Source: Paenibacillus agilis
Lineage (GTDB): Bacteria; Bacillota; Bacilli; Paenibacillales; Paenibacillaceae
Assembly: GCF_007786455.1 (NCBI RefSeq)
Contig: NZ_VNJK01000001.1
Span: 2,192,074-2,256,073, forward strand
Direction of reading: 5' to 3'
Length of the DNA: 64,000 nucleotides
Shown: positions 34,535-43,600 of the stretch, one piece after another
Numbering within the stretch: the stretch's first letter is position 1
Layout: each line of letters begins with the position of its first letter
Translations under genes and position numbers: made by a program
The notes under the pieces: generated by a model
Database searches by the model: none
Told to the model about the DNA's origin: nothing
Seen by the model: only the letters and a program-made list of their open reading frames with translations

Positions 34535-36790
34535 TTACATCAAGTATTTTCCTGTGATCGACTGCTCCGCATGGATGATCTGCGTCGGTGTGCCCTCGAA
34601 CACAACCTGACCACCCTTACTGCCTCCGTCTGGTCCCATATCGATGATCCAATCGGCTTGGCTGATCACATCGATGTTATGCTCAATGACGATCACCGTA
34701 TTGCCGGCATCCACGAGTCGGTTCATGATCTCCACAATATGCCCGATATCAGACATATGGAGGCCAGTCGTCGGCTCGTCCATTACGTAGATGCTGCCCT
34801 CTTTATGCAGCTCGCTTGCTAACTTGATACGTTGGCATTCCCCGCCAGACAGCGTGCTGAGAGGTTGGCCGAGTGTAATATAGTTTAGACCCACATCACT
34901 CATTGCCTGCAGCTTGCGCACTACCTCTTTTAGCTTGAAGAACTCCAATGCCTGTTCTACCGTCATCTCTAACACATCTGCTATAGACTTGTCGTTCAGC
35001 TTGTACTCGAGTACTTCTTCCTTGAATCGTTTCCCATCGCATACTTCGCATGGCAGCTTCACACTGTCGAGGAACGAAAGATCTGTATACACAACGCCAA
35101 GCCCTTGGCAATTCTCGCAAGCCCCTTTAGAGTTAAAGCTGAACAAGCTTGCGCTGACCTTGTTGGCGGCAGCAAACGCTTTGCGCACATCATCCATAAT
35201 GCCTGTATAAGTAGCAGGATTCGAGCGCGTTGATACGCCTACCGCTGACTGGTCAATGACGATCGCATCTGGGTGCTGGCCGAGGAATATTTCATTGATC
35301 AGCGTACTTTTACCTGAACCTGCAACACCCGTCACTACCGTCAATACTCCAGTTGGTATATCAACACTTACATTTCTCAGGTTGTGCAGCGAAGCATCCT
35401 TGATAGACAACTTGCCAGATGACTGTCTGCAGTCCTGCTTCAATTGAAGCGGACGTTTCATATGAGTACCTGTCAACGTACCGGACTCCAGCAGCCCTTC
35501 ATAGCTTCCTTCATACATGATAGTACCGCCGCGACTACCAGCGTGAGGGCCGACATCCACAATATGATCTGCTGATTTGATTACATCAGGATCATGCTCA
35601 ACGACAATGACCGTATTGCCTTTATCACGCAGCTTCTGCAGCAATTCATTTAATCGATGTACATCACGGGGATGTAAGCCAACGCTAGGCTCATCGAAAA
35701 TGTACGTGACATCTACGAGACTGCCACTCAAATGCTTCACCATCTTGACGCGCTGAGACTCGCCGCCTGACAACGTATCTGTCTCTCGGTCAAGCGTCAA
35801 ATAATCAAGTCCGATATCCACCAAATGCTGCAAGCGCTCACTCAACGACTTGACGACAGGTGCGGCGACAGCATCGTCAATCTCCCGGATGACGCGTATG
35901 AGCTGACCAACCTCCATAGATGACAGGTCCGCAATGTTCAGTCCATTAATTTTGCAGTTGAGCGCAGCCTGACTTAGTCTCGCTCCGCGGCAGCTAGGAC
36001 ATGAACACTCGGTTATAAAGGGTGCGACCGTTTTTTGTGTACGCTCGGACTTTGCTTTCACATCTTGCTTAATGTACTTATTCGTAAATTTCTCAAGGGC
36101 GCCTTCCACTGTAATATTTGTTGCTTTACCGGCAAAATCCATCTTCACTTTCCTTGCCTTGCCGTACAGCAGTTCTTCAAGATCCTCGTTTGAATAATCG
36201 TTTAATTTCTTGTCCAGATCATAAGACCCAGACTGCACGAGCATGTTCCATTCCCAGTCGTTTACGTTATAACCTGGCAGCATAATTGCCCCTTCATTCA
36301 ACGACTTTGTCATGTCTACGGCCTTACTCATATCAACACCTAGTTTTCGGCCAAGACCGTTGCAATCTGGACACATACCTTGCGGATCGTTAAACGAGAA
36401 CATGTTCGCTGCTCCAACATAGGGCTGACCCACTCTGGAGAAAAGAAGACGGAGAATAGGAGAAATATCAGTAATCGTACCCATCGTAGAATGGGAACCG
36501 CCGCCAAGCCGCTTTTGATCTACAATAACAGCCATGCTCAAGTTCTCGATCGCATCTGCATCTGGCTGCGGATATCGCGGCAAGAAAGTACGTACGAACA
36601 TGCTGAAGTTTTCATTCAGCAATCGCGTTGACTCTGCTGCAATTGTATCGAAGACAATCGATGACTTACCAGATCCGGATACCCCGGTGAAAATGTTGAT
36701 TTTTCGCTTTGGAATGCGTAAGGATACATTTTTAAGGTTATTTTCTCTTGCAGCCGAGATTACGATATATTCTTGATTTGATTCGTTCAT
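34535..36790 (-). CDS. UvrA2-like ABC ATPase lacking the UvrB-binding domain
   Basis: A 751-residue UvrA paralog; canonical UvrA has about 940-960. ABC1: Walker A TGVSGSGKSS, then DTLSGGESQRVKM and IFDEPSVGLHP. ABC2: GVAGSGKST, LSGGECQRIKLAS and YVMDEPTTGLH. Zinc-binding pairs are seen in MCPDCNGLG, CSCPSCRG and CENCQGLG with CEVCDG. After STMGTITDISPILRLLFSRV the sequence passes straight to FSFNDPQGMCPDC, so the UvrB-interaction insert is absent, as in UvrA2 and some antibiotic self-resistance proteins (DrrC type). It probably recognises modified or drug-bound DNA, or acts apart from the Uvr endonuclease. The ATG at 36790 follows CGGAGGG. Confidence 0.92.
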   Translation of the reverse strand: MNESNQEYIVISAARENNLKNVSLRIPKRKINIFTGVSGSGKSSIVFDTIAAESTRLLNENFSMFVRTFLPRYPQPDADAIENLSMAVIVDQKRLGGGSHSTMGTITDISPILRLLFSRVGQPYVGAANMFSFNDPQGMCPDCNGLGRKLGVDMSKAVDMTKSLNEGAIMLPGYNVNDWEWNMLVQSGSYDLDKKLNDYSNEDLEELLYGKARKVKMDFAGKATNITVEGALEKFTNKYIKQDVKAKSERTQKTVAPFITECSCPSCRGARLSQAALNCKINGLNIADLSSMEVGQLIRVIREIDDAVAAPVVKSLSERLQHLVDIGLDYLTLDRETDTLSGGESQRVKMVKHLSGSLVDVTYIFDEPSVGLHPRDVHRLNELLQKLRDKGNTVIVVEHDPDVIKSADHIVDVGPHAGSRGGTIMYEGSYEGLLESGTLTGTHMKRPLQLKQDCRQSSGKLSIKDASLHNLRNVSVDIPTGVLTVVTGVAGSGKSTLINEIFLGQHPDAIVIDQSAVGVSTRSNPATYTGIMDDVRKAFAAANKVSASLFSFNSKGACENCQGLGVVYTDLSFLDSVKLPCEVCDGKRFKEEVLEYKLNDKSIADVLEMTVEQALEFFKLKEVVRKLQAMSDVGLNYITLGQPLSTLSGGECQRIKLASELHKEGSIYVMDEPTTGLHMSDIGHIVEIMNRLVDAGNTVIVIEHNIDVISQADWIIDMGPDGGSKGGQVVFEGTPTQIIHAEQSITGKYLM

Positions 36791-36854
36791 AACTAACTTC
36801 CCTCCGTTAGTATTCGTTACACTTTTATACATCATAGTGACATGTTCGGTAGAA

Positions 36855-36895
36855 AACATAAACCGGCTGCAATCTACATGCAGCCGGTTTATGTT
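36855..36895. terminator. Strong 16-bp hairpin between the ArsR-SRPBCC operon and the uvrA-like gene
   Basis: AACATAAACCGGCTGC and its exact complement around a 9-base loop. The minus-strand arm ends in a T-rich tract, so it ends the ArsR-SRPBCC transcript. Confidence 0.85.
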
Positions 36896-36983
36896 GATAT
36901 AAGATAGCAGGCTAAACAAAAGACCTACTAAAAGCTAGCCTTATAGAAGGAGACAACTATTTATTTCCCAATTGCAGCTATTA

Positions 36984-37376
36984 TTACAGCACTTGTTCAA
37001 GCTTAGCGCACCAGCCGCTCCAGCCATACTTAGCACCTTCGAGTCCATGCGGATTAGAGAAGCCGGTTTGTTCAAGATGAAGGTTAACCTTTCCATCTCC
37101 TAAATCCTGCAGCGTCCAGACGACAAGGTGCTTCTCTTCTCCGCTAGCCCAAGAATAAGACAAACGGTCTGGCTCTTCAACGACTAGTACTTCGCCTTCA
37201 ATTAAGCCATCCCACCATTCGTTTGGCTCAGCACGAAACTGAAAACGATGTCCTACTTCTGGCTTGAAATCATTGGGCAACACCCATTTTTCAAGCTTAT
37301 TTGGATCAGTGATAGCTGACCATAGCTTGGCAATCGTTGTCGTATACTGAAAATCTAGTTCTAGTTTTAAACTCAT
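36984..37376 (-). CDS. SRPBCC/AHSA1-family protein
   Basis: A 130-residue START-like fold protein: LDFQYTTTIAKLWSAITDPN, KLEKWVLPNDFKPEVGHRFQ and a DRLSYSWASGEEKHLVVWTL strand region. The ATG at 37376 overlaps the stop of the ArsR gene (ATGA) and is preceded by GGAGGAAG; a longer frame start at 37427 lies inside the regulator. ArsR-SRPBCC pairs of this kind are common in Firmicutes and Actinobacteria; the SRPBCC member binds a hydrophobic ligand, but its role is unknown. Confidence 0.85.
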   Translation of the reverse strand: MSLKLELDFQYTTTIAKLWSAITDPNKLEKWVLPNDFKPEVGHRFQFRAEPNEWWDGLIEGEVLVVEEPDRLSYSWASGEEKHLVVWTLQDLGDGKVNLHLEQTGFSNPHGLEGAKYGWSGWCAKLEQVL

Positions 37377-37702
37377 TCTTCTTCCTCCATTAATAGCTGA
37401 TTTAAGCGCAGCATATTCGCACTCCAAAACTTACTGTAAAATGCCACCCAATCTTGAACTTCTCTGAGTGGTGAGGCATTTAGCCTAAAACGTGTTTCTC
37501 TGCCGACTTTTCTGTCAAGCACGAGTCCAGCCTCTTTAAGAATTGTTAAATGTTTGGATACCGCTGTACGGCCCATTTGAAATTGTGCTGTTAACTCATG
37601 AAGCGGTATTTCGTCTGCCTCTGCTAACAGCTGAATCAATTGGCGCCTAGTTGGATCTGCAATCGCGTCAAACACATCCCGCAATGGGTTGTTCTCGCTC
37701 AC
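37373..37702 (-). CDS. ArsR-family (SdpR-like) repressor
   Basis: A 109-residue regulator: VFDAIADPTRRQLIQLLAEA, IPLHELTAQFQMGRTAVSKH and LTILKEAGLVLDRKVGRETR. There is no metal-binding Cys motif. The GTG at 37702 is preceded by GAGGAGAG. It overlaps the SRPBCC gene by four bases. Two identical 16-bp operators at its promoter support autorepression. Confidence 0.9.
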   Translation of the reverse strand: MSENNPLRDVFDAIADPTRRQLIQLLAEADEIPLHELTAQFQMGRTAVSKHLTILKEAGLVLDRKVGRETRFRLNASPLREVQDWVAFYSKFWSANMLRLNQLLMEEEE

Positions 37703-37809
37703 AATACTCTCTCCTCACATTATTACCAAGGGACAGCCGTTAATTTCACAACCTTTTTAAAGCATGCGGCTCTTAGGATGAACGCCCGTATGAGGTGAAC
37801 TCCTAATTA

Positions 37810-37861
37810 GACACCATTTAGTGTCACTTTAACTATAGGACACCATTTAGTGTCGTGTCAA
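37810..37861 (-). promoter_or_regulatory. ArsR promoter with two identical operators
   Basis: GACACCATTTAGTGTC occurs at 37810-37825 and again at 37839-37854, 29 bases apart. Minus-strand TTGACA (37856-37861) and TATAGT (37832-37837), spaced 18 bases, enclose one copy; the other covers the transcription start. Bases 37862-38070 hold nothing further that I can support. Confidence 0.8.
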
Positions 37862-38070
37862 CTGTATTTTAAAAATCCGCATGAAAACTATGAGGCAACT
37901 AAGTACCTAAACATTGATATGTATGTAGTTTAAAAAGCTTCCGCGCAACAGAACCGAAGCTTGATGATCATGACTCCGTTATGTAGGATGCAAAGGTTAC
38001 TTGGCTAATCCCTTTCGGTTATAGATACTACTATTTTCTACGAAACTCTTTAAAATTAAAAGGGGCAAGT

Positions 38071-38976
38071 TTACTGAGCATCCGTTCGCTGTTCACCATG
38101 TATTGGAACGATGATCCTTCTTTGGTTCTTTTGCAGTACTTGTTCCGTCTGTCCTAGCTGCGTACTTACACCAGAACTATCTATTTTTCCGTATTCAGTA
38201 AGCTCACTCATAAAGTTATCGGTGAAATAAACGGCTTTCCCAAAATCCGGCGGCTCTGCACCCCGCTCACGAGATTTCGTTCCAGGTGGAACATAAGTAT
38301 CCGTCGCCCATTTGACTTCAGCATAACCCTGTTTATTGATTTCAATGTATTCTTTTAAACTTTTATATTCACGGAAGTATCTCATAGTCTCCCCCTCAGG
38401 GAAAATATAATCGATAATGAACCCATCACCCATTGGTTGCAGCGCGCCTTTTTCACGTAGGATTGGTAGCGAAATAGCAATTTGCCGTGCATCTGCTAAG
38501 CTACCGCGCTTCAATGTCTCAATCTTTTCAATATAGGAAGGCGTCCGGATAATCGTTTGTTTGCTCGGCTTATGATAATAAGCACTGCCTCCGAGCTGGT
38601 CCGATAGAAAACGCAGAGGCACGTAGGTGCGACCATCACGAATCGTTACTGGAACATCGAGTCTTTTTTTACTGCCGTTCACTAATACGTCTTTGCTTCC
38701 AATCGTAAGTTGGATGTCGATCTTTTGCACACTACCTTCAATACGAATCGTTTTCGTTTTTGGTTTATAAGAATAAGTCACCCATTCTGGATCATGGAAT
38801 GCAACGAGCGGCACGAGAGTGCGACCCTGTAGTACTAGGAAATCGCTTTGCCAATCGCTATCTATAATCACTTGAACGGAAGGCTCCGATTCAGATGCTG
38901 CATGTACATCCGCCCCCAATGAAATCATTCCCCAAACAAACACTGCAGCCGTAATAGCAAAAAATTTTTTCTTCAT
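38071..38976 (-). CDS. Secreted stalk-domain protein (copper amine oxidase N-like)
   Basis: A 301-residue protein with a Sec signal peptide (cleavage after VHA at about 26). Residues about 30-150 carry the Cu_amine_oxidN1 pattern: VQVIIDSDW, LQGRTLVPLVAFHDPEWVTY, IQLTIGSKDVLVNG and VTIRDGRTYVPLRFLSDQLG. This domain is very common on cell-wall proteins of Paenibacillus and does not imply oxidase activity. The C-terminal half is unrecognised and mixed alpha/beta. Transcribed alone and divergent from the ArsB-like gene. Confidence 0.8.
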   Translation of the reverse strand: MKKKFFAITAAVFVWGMISLGADVHAASESEPSVQVIIDSDWQSDFLVLQGRTLVPLVAFHDPEWVTYSYKPKTKTIRIEGSVQKIDIQLTIGSKDVLVNGSKKRLDVPVTIRDGRTYVPLRFLSDQLGGSAYYHKPSKQTIIRTPSYIEKIETLKRGSLADARQIAISLPILREKGALQPMGDGFIIDYIFPEGETMRYFREYKSLKEYIEINKQGYAEVKWATDTYVPPGTKSRERGAEPPDFGKAVYFTDNFMSELTEYGKIDSSGVSTQLGQTEQVLQKNQRRIIVPIHGEQRTDAQ

Positions 38977-39071
38977 AAAAGATCTCCTAAGTTCGTTTTT
39001 GAATTTGTATGTTCATTGTGTAGACGTATCATTCGTATTGAAAGCATAAAACTATCTAACAAATAAAATAG

Positions 39072-39099
39072 TTTACTTATGTAAGCAGCTTTGTATAAT
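39072..39099 (+). promoter_or_regulatory. Candidate promoter of the ArsB-like gene
   Basis: TTTACT, 16-base spacer, perfect TATAAT. Confidence 0.45.
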
Positions 39100-39174
39100 A
39101 GATTCTGGATTAATGATTATAAGACACGTTTTCTCAGTCTAGAGATTGAAAAGGAATAGTTTAAGGAGGAACAG

Positions 39175-40467
39175 ATGTTAGTTCTTGCATTGCTTATTTT
39201 TATGGTTACACTCGTTTTTGTCATATGGCAGCCGAAAGGATTAAATATCGGGTATTCTGCCGTAGGCGGTGCTATTTTGGCCTTACTATTCGGGGTTGTT
39301 ACCTTTCAAGACGTTTGGGATGTTACCGGTATAGTCTGGAATGCAACCCTCGCCTTTATCGGCATTATTCTCATTTCACTTATTTTGGATGAGATTGGCC
39401 TATTTGAATGGGCCGCGCTGCACATGGCGCGCATTGCTAAAGGGAACGGTTATCTTATGTTCATCTATGTCGTTTTACTGGGAGCTGCTGTATCTGCTTT
39501 CTTTGCAAACGATGGAGCGGCCCTTATTTTGACTCCGATTGTACTGGCTATGGTACGGGCACTGAAATTTGATGATCTCATGATTTTGCCGTTCATTATG
39601 GCTAGCGGATTTATTTCGGATACGGCTTCCCTACCGCTTATTATTAGTAATCTAGTTAATATCGTATCGGCTGATTTCTTCGGCATTGGCTTTGCTGAGT
39701 ATGCGAGTCGGATGATTGTGCCGAATTTCTTTGCGATAGGCGGCAGCTTGCTCGTTCTATTTATTGTGTTTCACAAAGGCATCCCTAGGACCTACGATCA
39801 CAGTCAGTTGAAACCTCCTAAAGAAGCGATTAAGGATATAAGAATGTTTAAGCTCTCTTGGATTGTATTATCCGTATTGTTGGTTGCTTATATCATAAGT
39901 GAGTTCATACATATTCCTGTTTCTATCATTGTTGGAACAGCGGCTCTTGCACTTATTTTATTTGCTCGAAGCAGTGAAGTTATCCGTTCGGGAGCTATTA
40001 TTAAAGGGGCACCTTGGTCAATCGTTGTATTTTCGATCGGAATGTATGTCGTCGTATACGGCTTGCGCAATGTTGGTCTCACCGAAGAACTTGGCAACGT
40101 ATTTCAATGGATGGCTGATCAAGGTCTCTTCCTCGCCACCGTTGGAACTGGATTCGTAGCTGCAATCCTCTCCTCGATGATGAATAACTTACCGACGGTT
40201 ATGATCGATGCACTGGCTATTCAAGGAACAGCGACTGAAGGTGTTGTACGTGAAGCTCTTATTTATGCGAATGTAATAGGATCGGATCTAGGTCCGAAAA
40301 TTACCCCAATTGGGTCACTTGCTACTCTATTATGGCTTCATGTGCTCGCGAAGAAAAATGTCAAAATCACTTGGGGGTATTACTTCAAAGTGGGAGTAGT
40401 GCTTACTGTACCTGTGCTGTTTATTACTTTGACTGGACTCTATTGGTGGCTTAGTGTTATCCACTAG
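39175..40467 (+). CDS. arsB: ArsB/NhaD-type transporter (arsenite efflux pump-like)
   Basis: A 430-residue protein with about 11-12 transmembrane helices, the normal ArsB length and layout: [40 protein letters not shown] and [17 protein letters not shown] are typical ArsB blocks. AAGGAGG precedes the ATG. No arsR, arsC or arsA gene is adjacent (the nearest ArsR protein lacks metal ligands), so arsenite export is inferred from family only. It converges on the biosynthetic operon. Confidence 0.88.
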   Translation: MLVLALLIFMVTLVFVIWQPKGLNIGYSAVGGAILALLFGVVTFQDVWDVTGIVWNATLAFIGIILISLILDEIGLFEWAALHMARIAKGNGYLMFIYVVLLGAAVSAFFANDGAALILTPIVLAMVRALKFDDLMILPFIMASGFISDTASLPLIISNLVNIVSADFFGIGFAEYASRMIVPNFFAIGGSLLVLFIVFHKGIPRTYDHSQLKPPKEAIKDIRMFKLSWIVLSVLLVAYIISEFIHIPVSIIVGTAALALILFARSSEVIRSGAIIKGAPWSIVVFSIGMYVVVYGLRNVGLTEELGNVFQWMADQGLFLATVGTGFVAAILSSMMNNLPTVMIDALAIQGTATEGVVREALIYANVIGSDLGPKITPIGSLATLLWLHVLAKKNVKITWGYYFKVGVVLTVPVLFITLTGLYWWLSVIH

Positions 40468-40562
40468 TATTTGCTTAGAGAGTTTAAAATTGGAGGGGGT
40501 ATTAAATCGTAACGAGGTAAGTAGATCCTGCAAAAGCGGCAAATAGAAATAATCACAAATAA

Positions 40563-40637
40563 TCACCCACTAGACATATCCCCGCTACGCTCATTGCTGA
40601 GTTTATTCTGCATAGCGAAGATATGTCTCTGGGTGAC
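40563..40637. terminator. Long hairpin between arsB and the NRPS operon
   Basis: TCACCCA, AGACATATC and CGCTA blocks on the left pair with TAGCG, GATATGTCT and TGGGTGA on the right. No long T run follows, so it may be a bidirectional processing or termination structure for the two converging transcripts. Confidence 0.6.
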
Positions 40638-40669
40638 CAATTCTTGTAGTAGTGAATGACTTCTACTTT

Positions 40670-43600
40670 CTAAATGAAGAGCAGCTTATAGTTGTTCATA
40701 AGGTTTTGGAGTTCTTCTGTAATTGTTGAGATTTGATGTTCCTCACAGAATAACCTGATCATTAGTTCGTTCTCTTGTACAGCAATGACGATCTCAGTAG
40801 ATACATTTTTTGTCTGACCACTATACATTTCTTTAATTCCACTGAGCTCTTCCTTCATTTCCGAATGTGAATCATACATACCCAAATAGTTGAAGATAGG
40901 AATATTTATCATTTTTGAGCCGTAGACATCTTTTAAAGCGCGTCTCACTTTTTTATACTTGTTCTTCTGTTCTTCTTGAGTTAGCAATGCTGTAAAATGA
41001 ATATTTTTCTCATAGGCCAAGCGAATCAATTGATTTATATCTTCAATAGACAGGTGTTGTGCAGCTTGCAAGTTCAGCGGCAGAATATCAATAAATGCTC
41101 CAATCGTATGATAATAGTTGTGCGTTGTGTATTTTCTTCCTGTATGCATTAGAGCAAATGGTACTTTATCAAGTCCAAAATTAAGCTCTAAAATTTTTAA
41201 GAATAATTTTAAGGATAGTTCCCATGACCTCTCTTGTATCGACTCACGAATATCATTTGTTAATGGAATAGAAATCATTGAATTTATGAATGTTGATTCC
41301 CTGTACTTTTTAAAATAATCGTTAAAGCTCTCCTGAAACTCAGTTAACTGGAATCTCTCCATCAGATCTTTTTCTGTTATCCCTTGTGGTCCTTTCCATT
41401 GCTCTTTTACATAATGCTCATATTGCAATACGTTATTCTCTCTTAATTCTCCATTGTTTGCATAGGCTTGTCGTATACTTGCTTGGATAATTTCAAAGCT
41501 AATCGCATCAAAAATAAGATGGCTGCATGGCATATACACCTTATAATGAATGTCAGAGAATTTGATAATAAACATGCTGTACAACAACCTATTGTGCACA
41601 TCTATATCGTTTACATGTTTCCCATAGAGCTCATGGATGAAGGCTTTGATACTTTCTACTTGATCTTCGCTTGCATCTTCCAAGTTTAAATAAGGGATTT
41701 CAAGATCTTGCACCACCCCATACTCTTGAATCATAGTTCGATCATCAGATTGAATTAAAATGCTTCTTAATAAGCCTTGCTCATTAATGACTTGCTTTAT
41801 GCTATTTTTCAGCAGCTGAACATTGACGTGATGATTAAAATCTATAGTTGCTCCACTATATGTTTGGTTCGTATCCAACATGATTTTCTGCATTGCTGAT
41901 AATGAATAAACGCTCGCAATCTCCTTACGATTAATTATTGTACTGCTAAATTCGTTGAGCTGGTCCGTAAGTGCTTGCTTCCATTCGGTTAAGCTTGAAA
42001 AATTAAATTCGCTGCTTTCATGGCTTTCTTCCTGGAAATTTGTTTGTTTACTTACGCAATGTTGATATATATCACGAATATTTTCATAATAGAAAATATC
42101 CTTAATAGAAATATGAATATTCACCTTTTTTAGCTCTGTATATATTTTTGCAATTCGTATCGAATCTCCACCAACTTCAAACAAGTTATCTCTTACGCCT
42201 AATTGCTGCAACCCTAATACATTTTTACAAATGTCTATCATCACAGATTCAATTTCATGCTCCGCTTCTTCATAATGAGTACCCGTATTAATAATGCCCT
42301 CCATCTCAGGTAATAACTTGCGATCAACTTTACCATTTAAATTAAAAGGCAACGAATCCATTCTCATGAAATATGCAGGTATCATATAGGCGGGCAACTG
42401 CTTGCTTAAAGACTCCCGCAATAGCTGAATGGATAATTCTTTTTCTGATACATAATAAGCACAGAGGAACTTAACTCCATCCTTTTCCTTATCAACAACG
42501 CCTACCTGCGTTATTTCAGGCCGCTGTAATAGATTTTGTTCAATCTCGCCTATTTCAATTCGATAGCCCCTAATTTTAACCTGATGGTCAATTCTTCCAA
42601 TATATTCTATATTTCCATCCGGCAACCATCTTGCTATATCCCCTGTTTTGTAAAGGATCTCACCTTGCTTATACGGATTATTAATAAATTTTTCTTTCGT
42701 TAATGCCTCATTGTTTAAATAGCCTCTTGCTAATCCCACACCTGCAATGCATAATTCACCGCTTACACCTGCTGGAACTACTTTATTCTGGATATCCAGA
42801 ATTAAGACTCGATGGTTTTTGATCGGAGTTCCAATTGATATTTTCGCTTCATGGTCTTGGGTTAGCTTGCATGTTGTCGTACAAACGGTGTCTTCTGTCG
42901 GACCATATGCGTTTATAACTTCTACTTTTCCAAGTAGATGAGAGATTTGTTCGTACTTGAGTTCACTACCTGCCGTAATTACCCGCTTCAATCTGTTACC
43001 TGCTTCCAAATTGGCGGCTACAAATGGAGGTAGCGTTATCGTAGTGATGCCGTGTGCTCTCATGTACTCGTTTAACAATTCTGCGTTAAGTAGAGTATCT
43101 TTATCAGGTATACAGAGCGTATTACCAAGCAATAACGCCATATACAGCTCCCATGAGAATGCATCAAACGCAATGCTTGCAAACTGCAAAATCTTCTCAT
43201 CATTTCCGATTCCAAGATCATGCTCAAACCAATGTTTTAAGTTAATGACTCCTTTATGCTCTACCATAACTCCTTTAGGCTTTCCGGTAGTGCCTGAAGT
43301 GTAAATAACATAAGCTAAGTCAGAGGAACAGTTAATGTTATCGATTTGTTCAACAGAGTGCGTATATAACTCCTTATTATCTAAATCAATAACCTCTTTA
43401 ATTTCAAGTGTTCTCATTTGCATGAGTTTATGAGTAGAAAGCATAAACTCAGCTTTACTATCTCGTAAAATATAATTGATTCGATCTTCAGGATAGCCCG
43501 TATCAATAGGTAGATAGGCAGCGCCTGCTTTTAAAGTCGCAAGTACAGCGACAGCCATATCGATGGACCGATCGATCATAATTGGTACAATAGACTCTGC

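Noticed and set aside
38071-38976. Copper amine oxidase
   Set aside because: Only the N-terminal stalk-type domain is present; the catalytic beta-sandwich domain and TPQ motif are absent.
40670-41920. An integrated thioesterase at the end of the NRPS
   Set aside because: There is no GxSxG hydrolase motif; the domain has condensation/epimerization marks instead.
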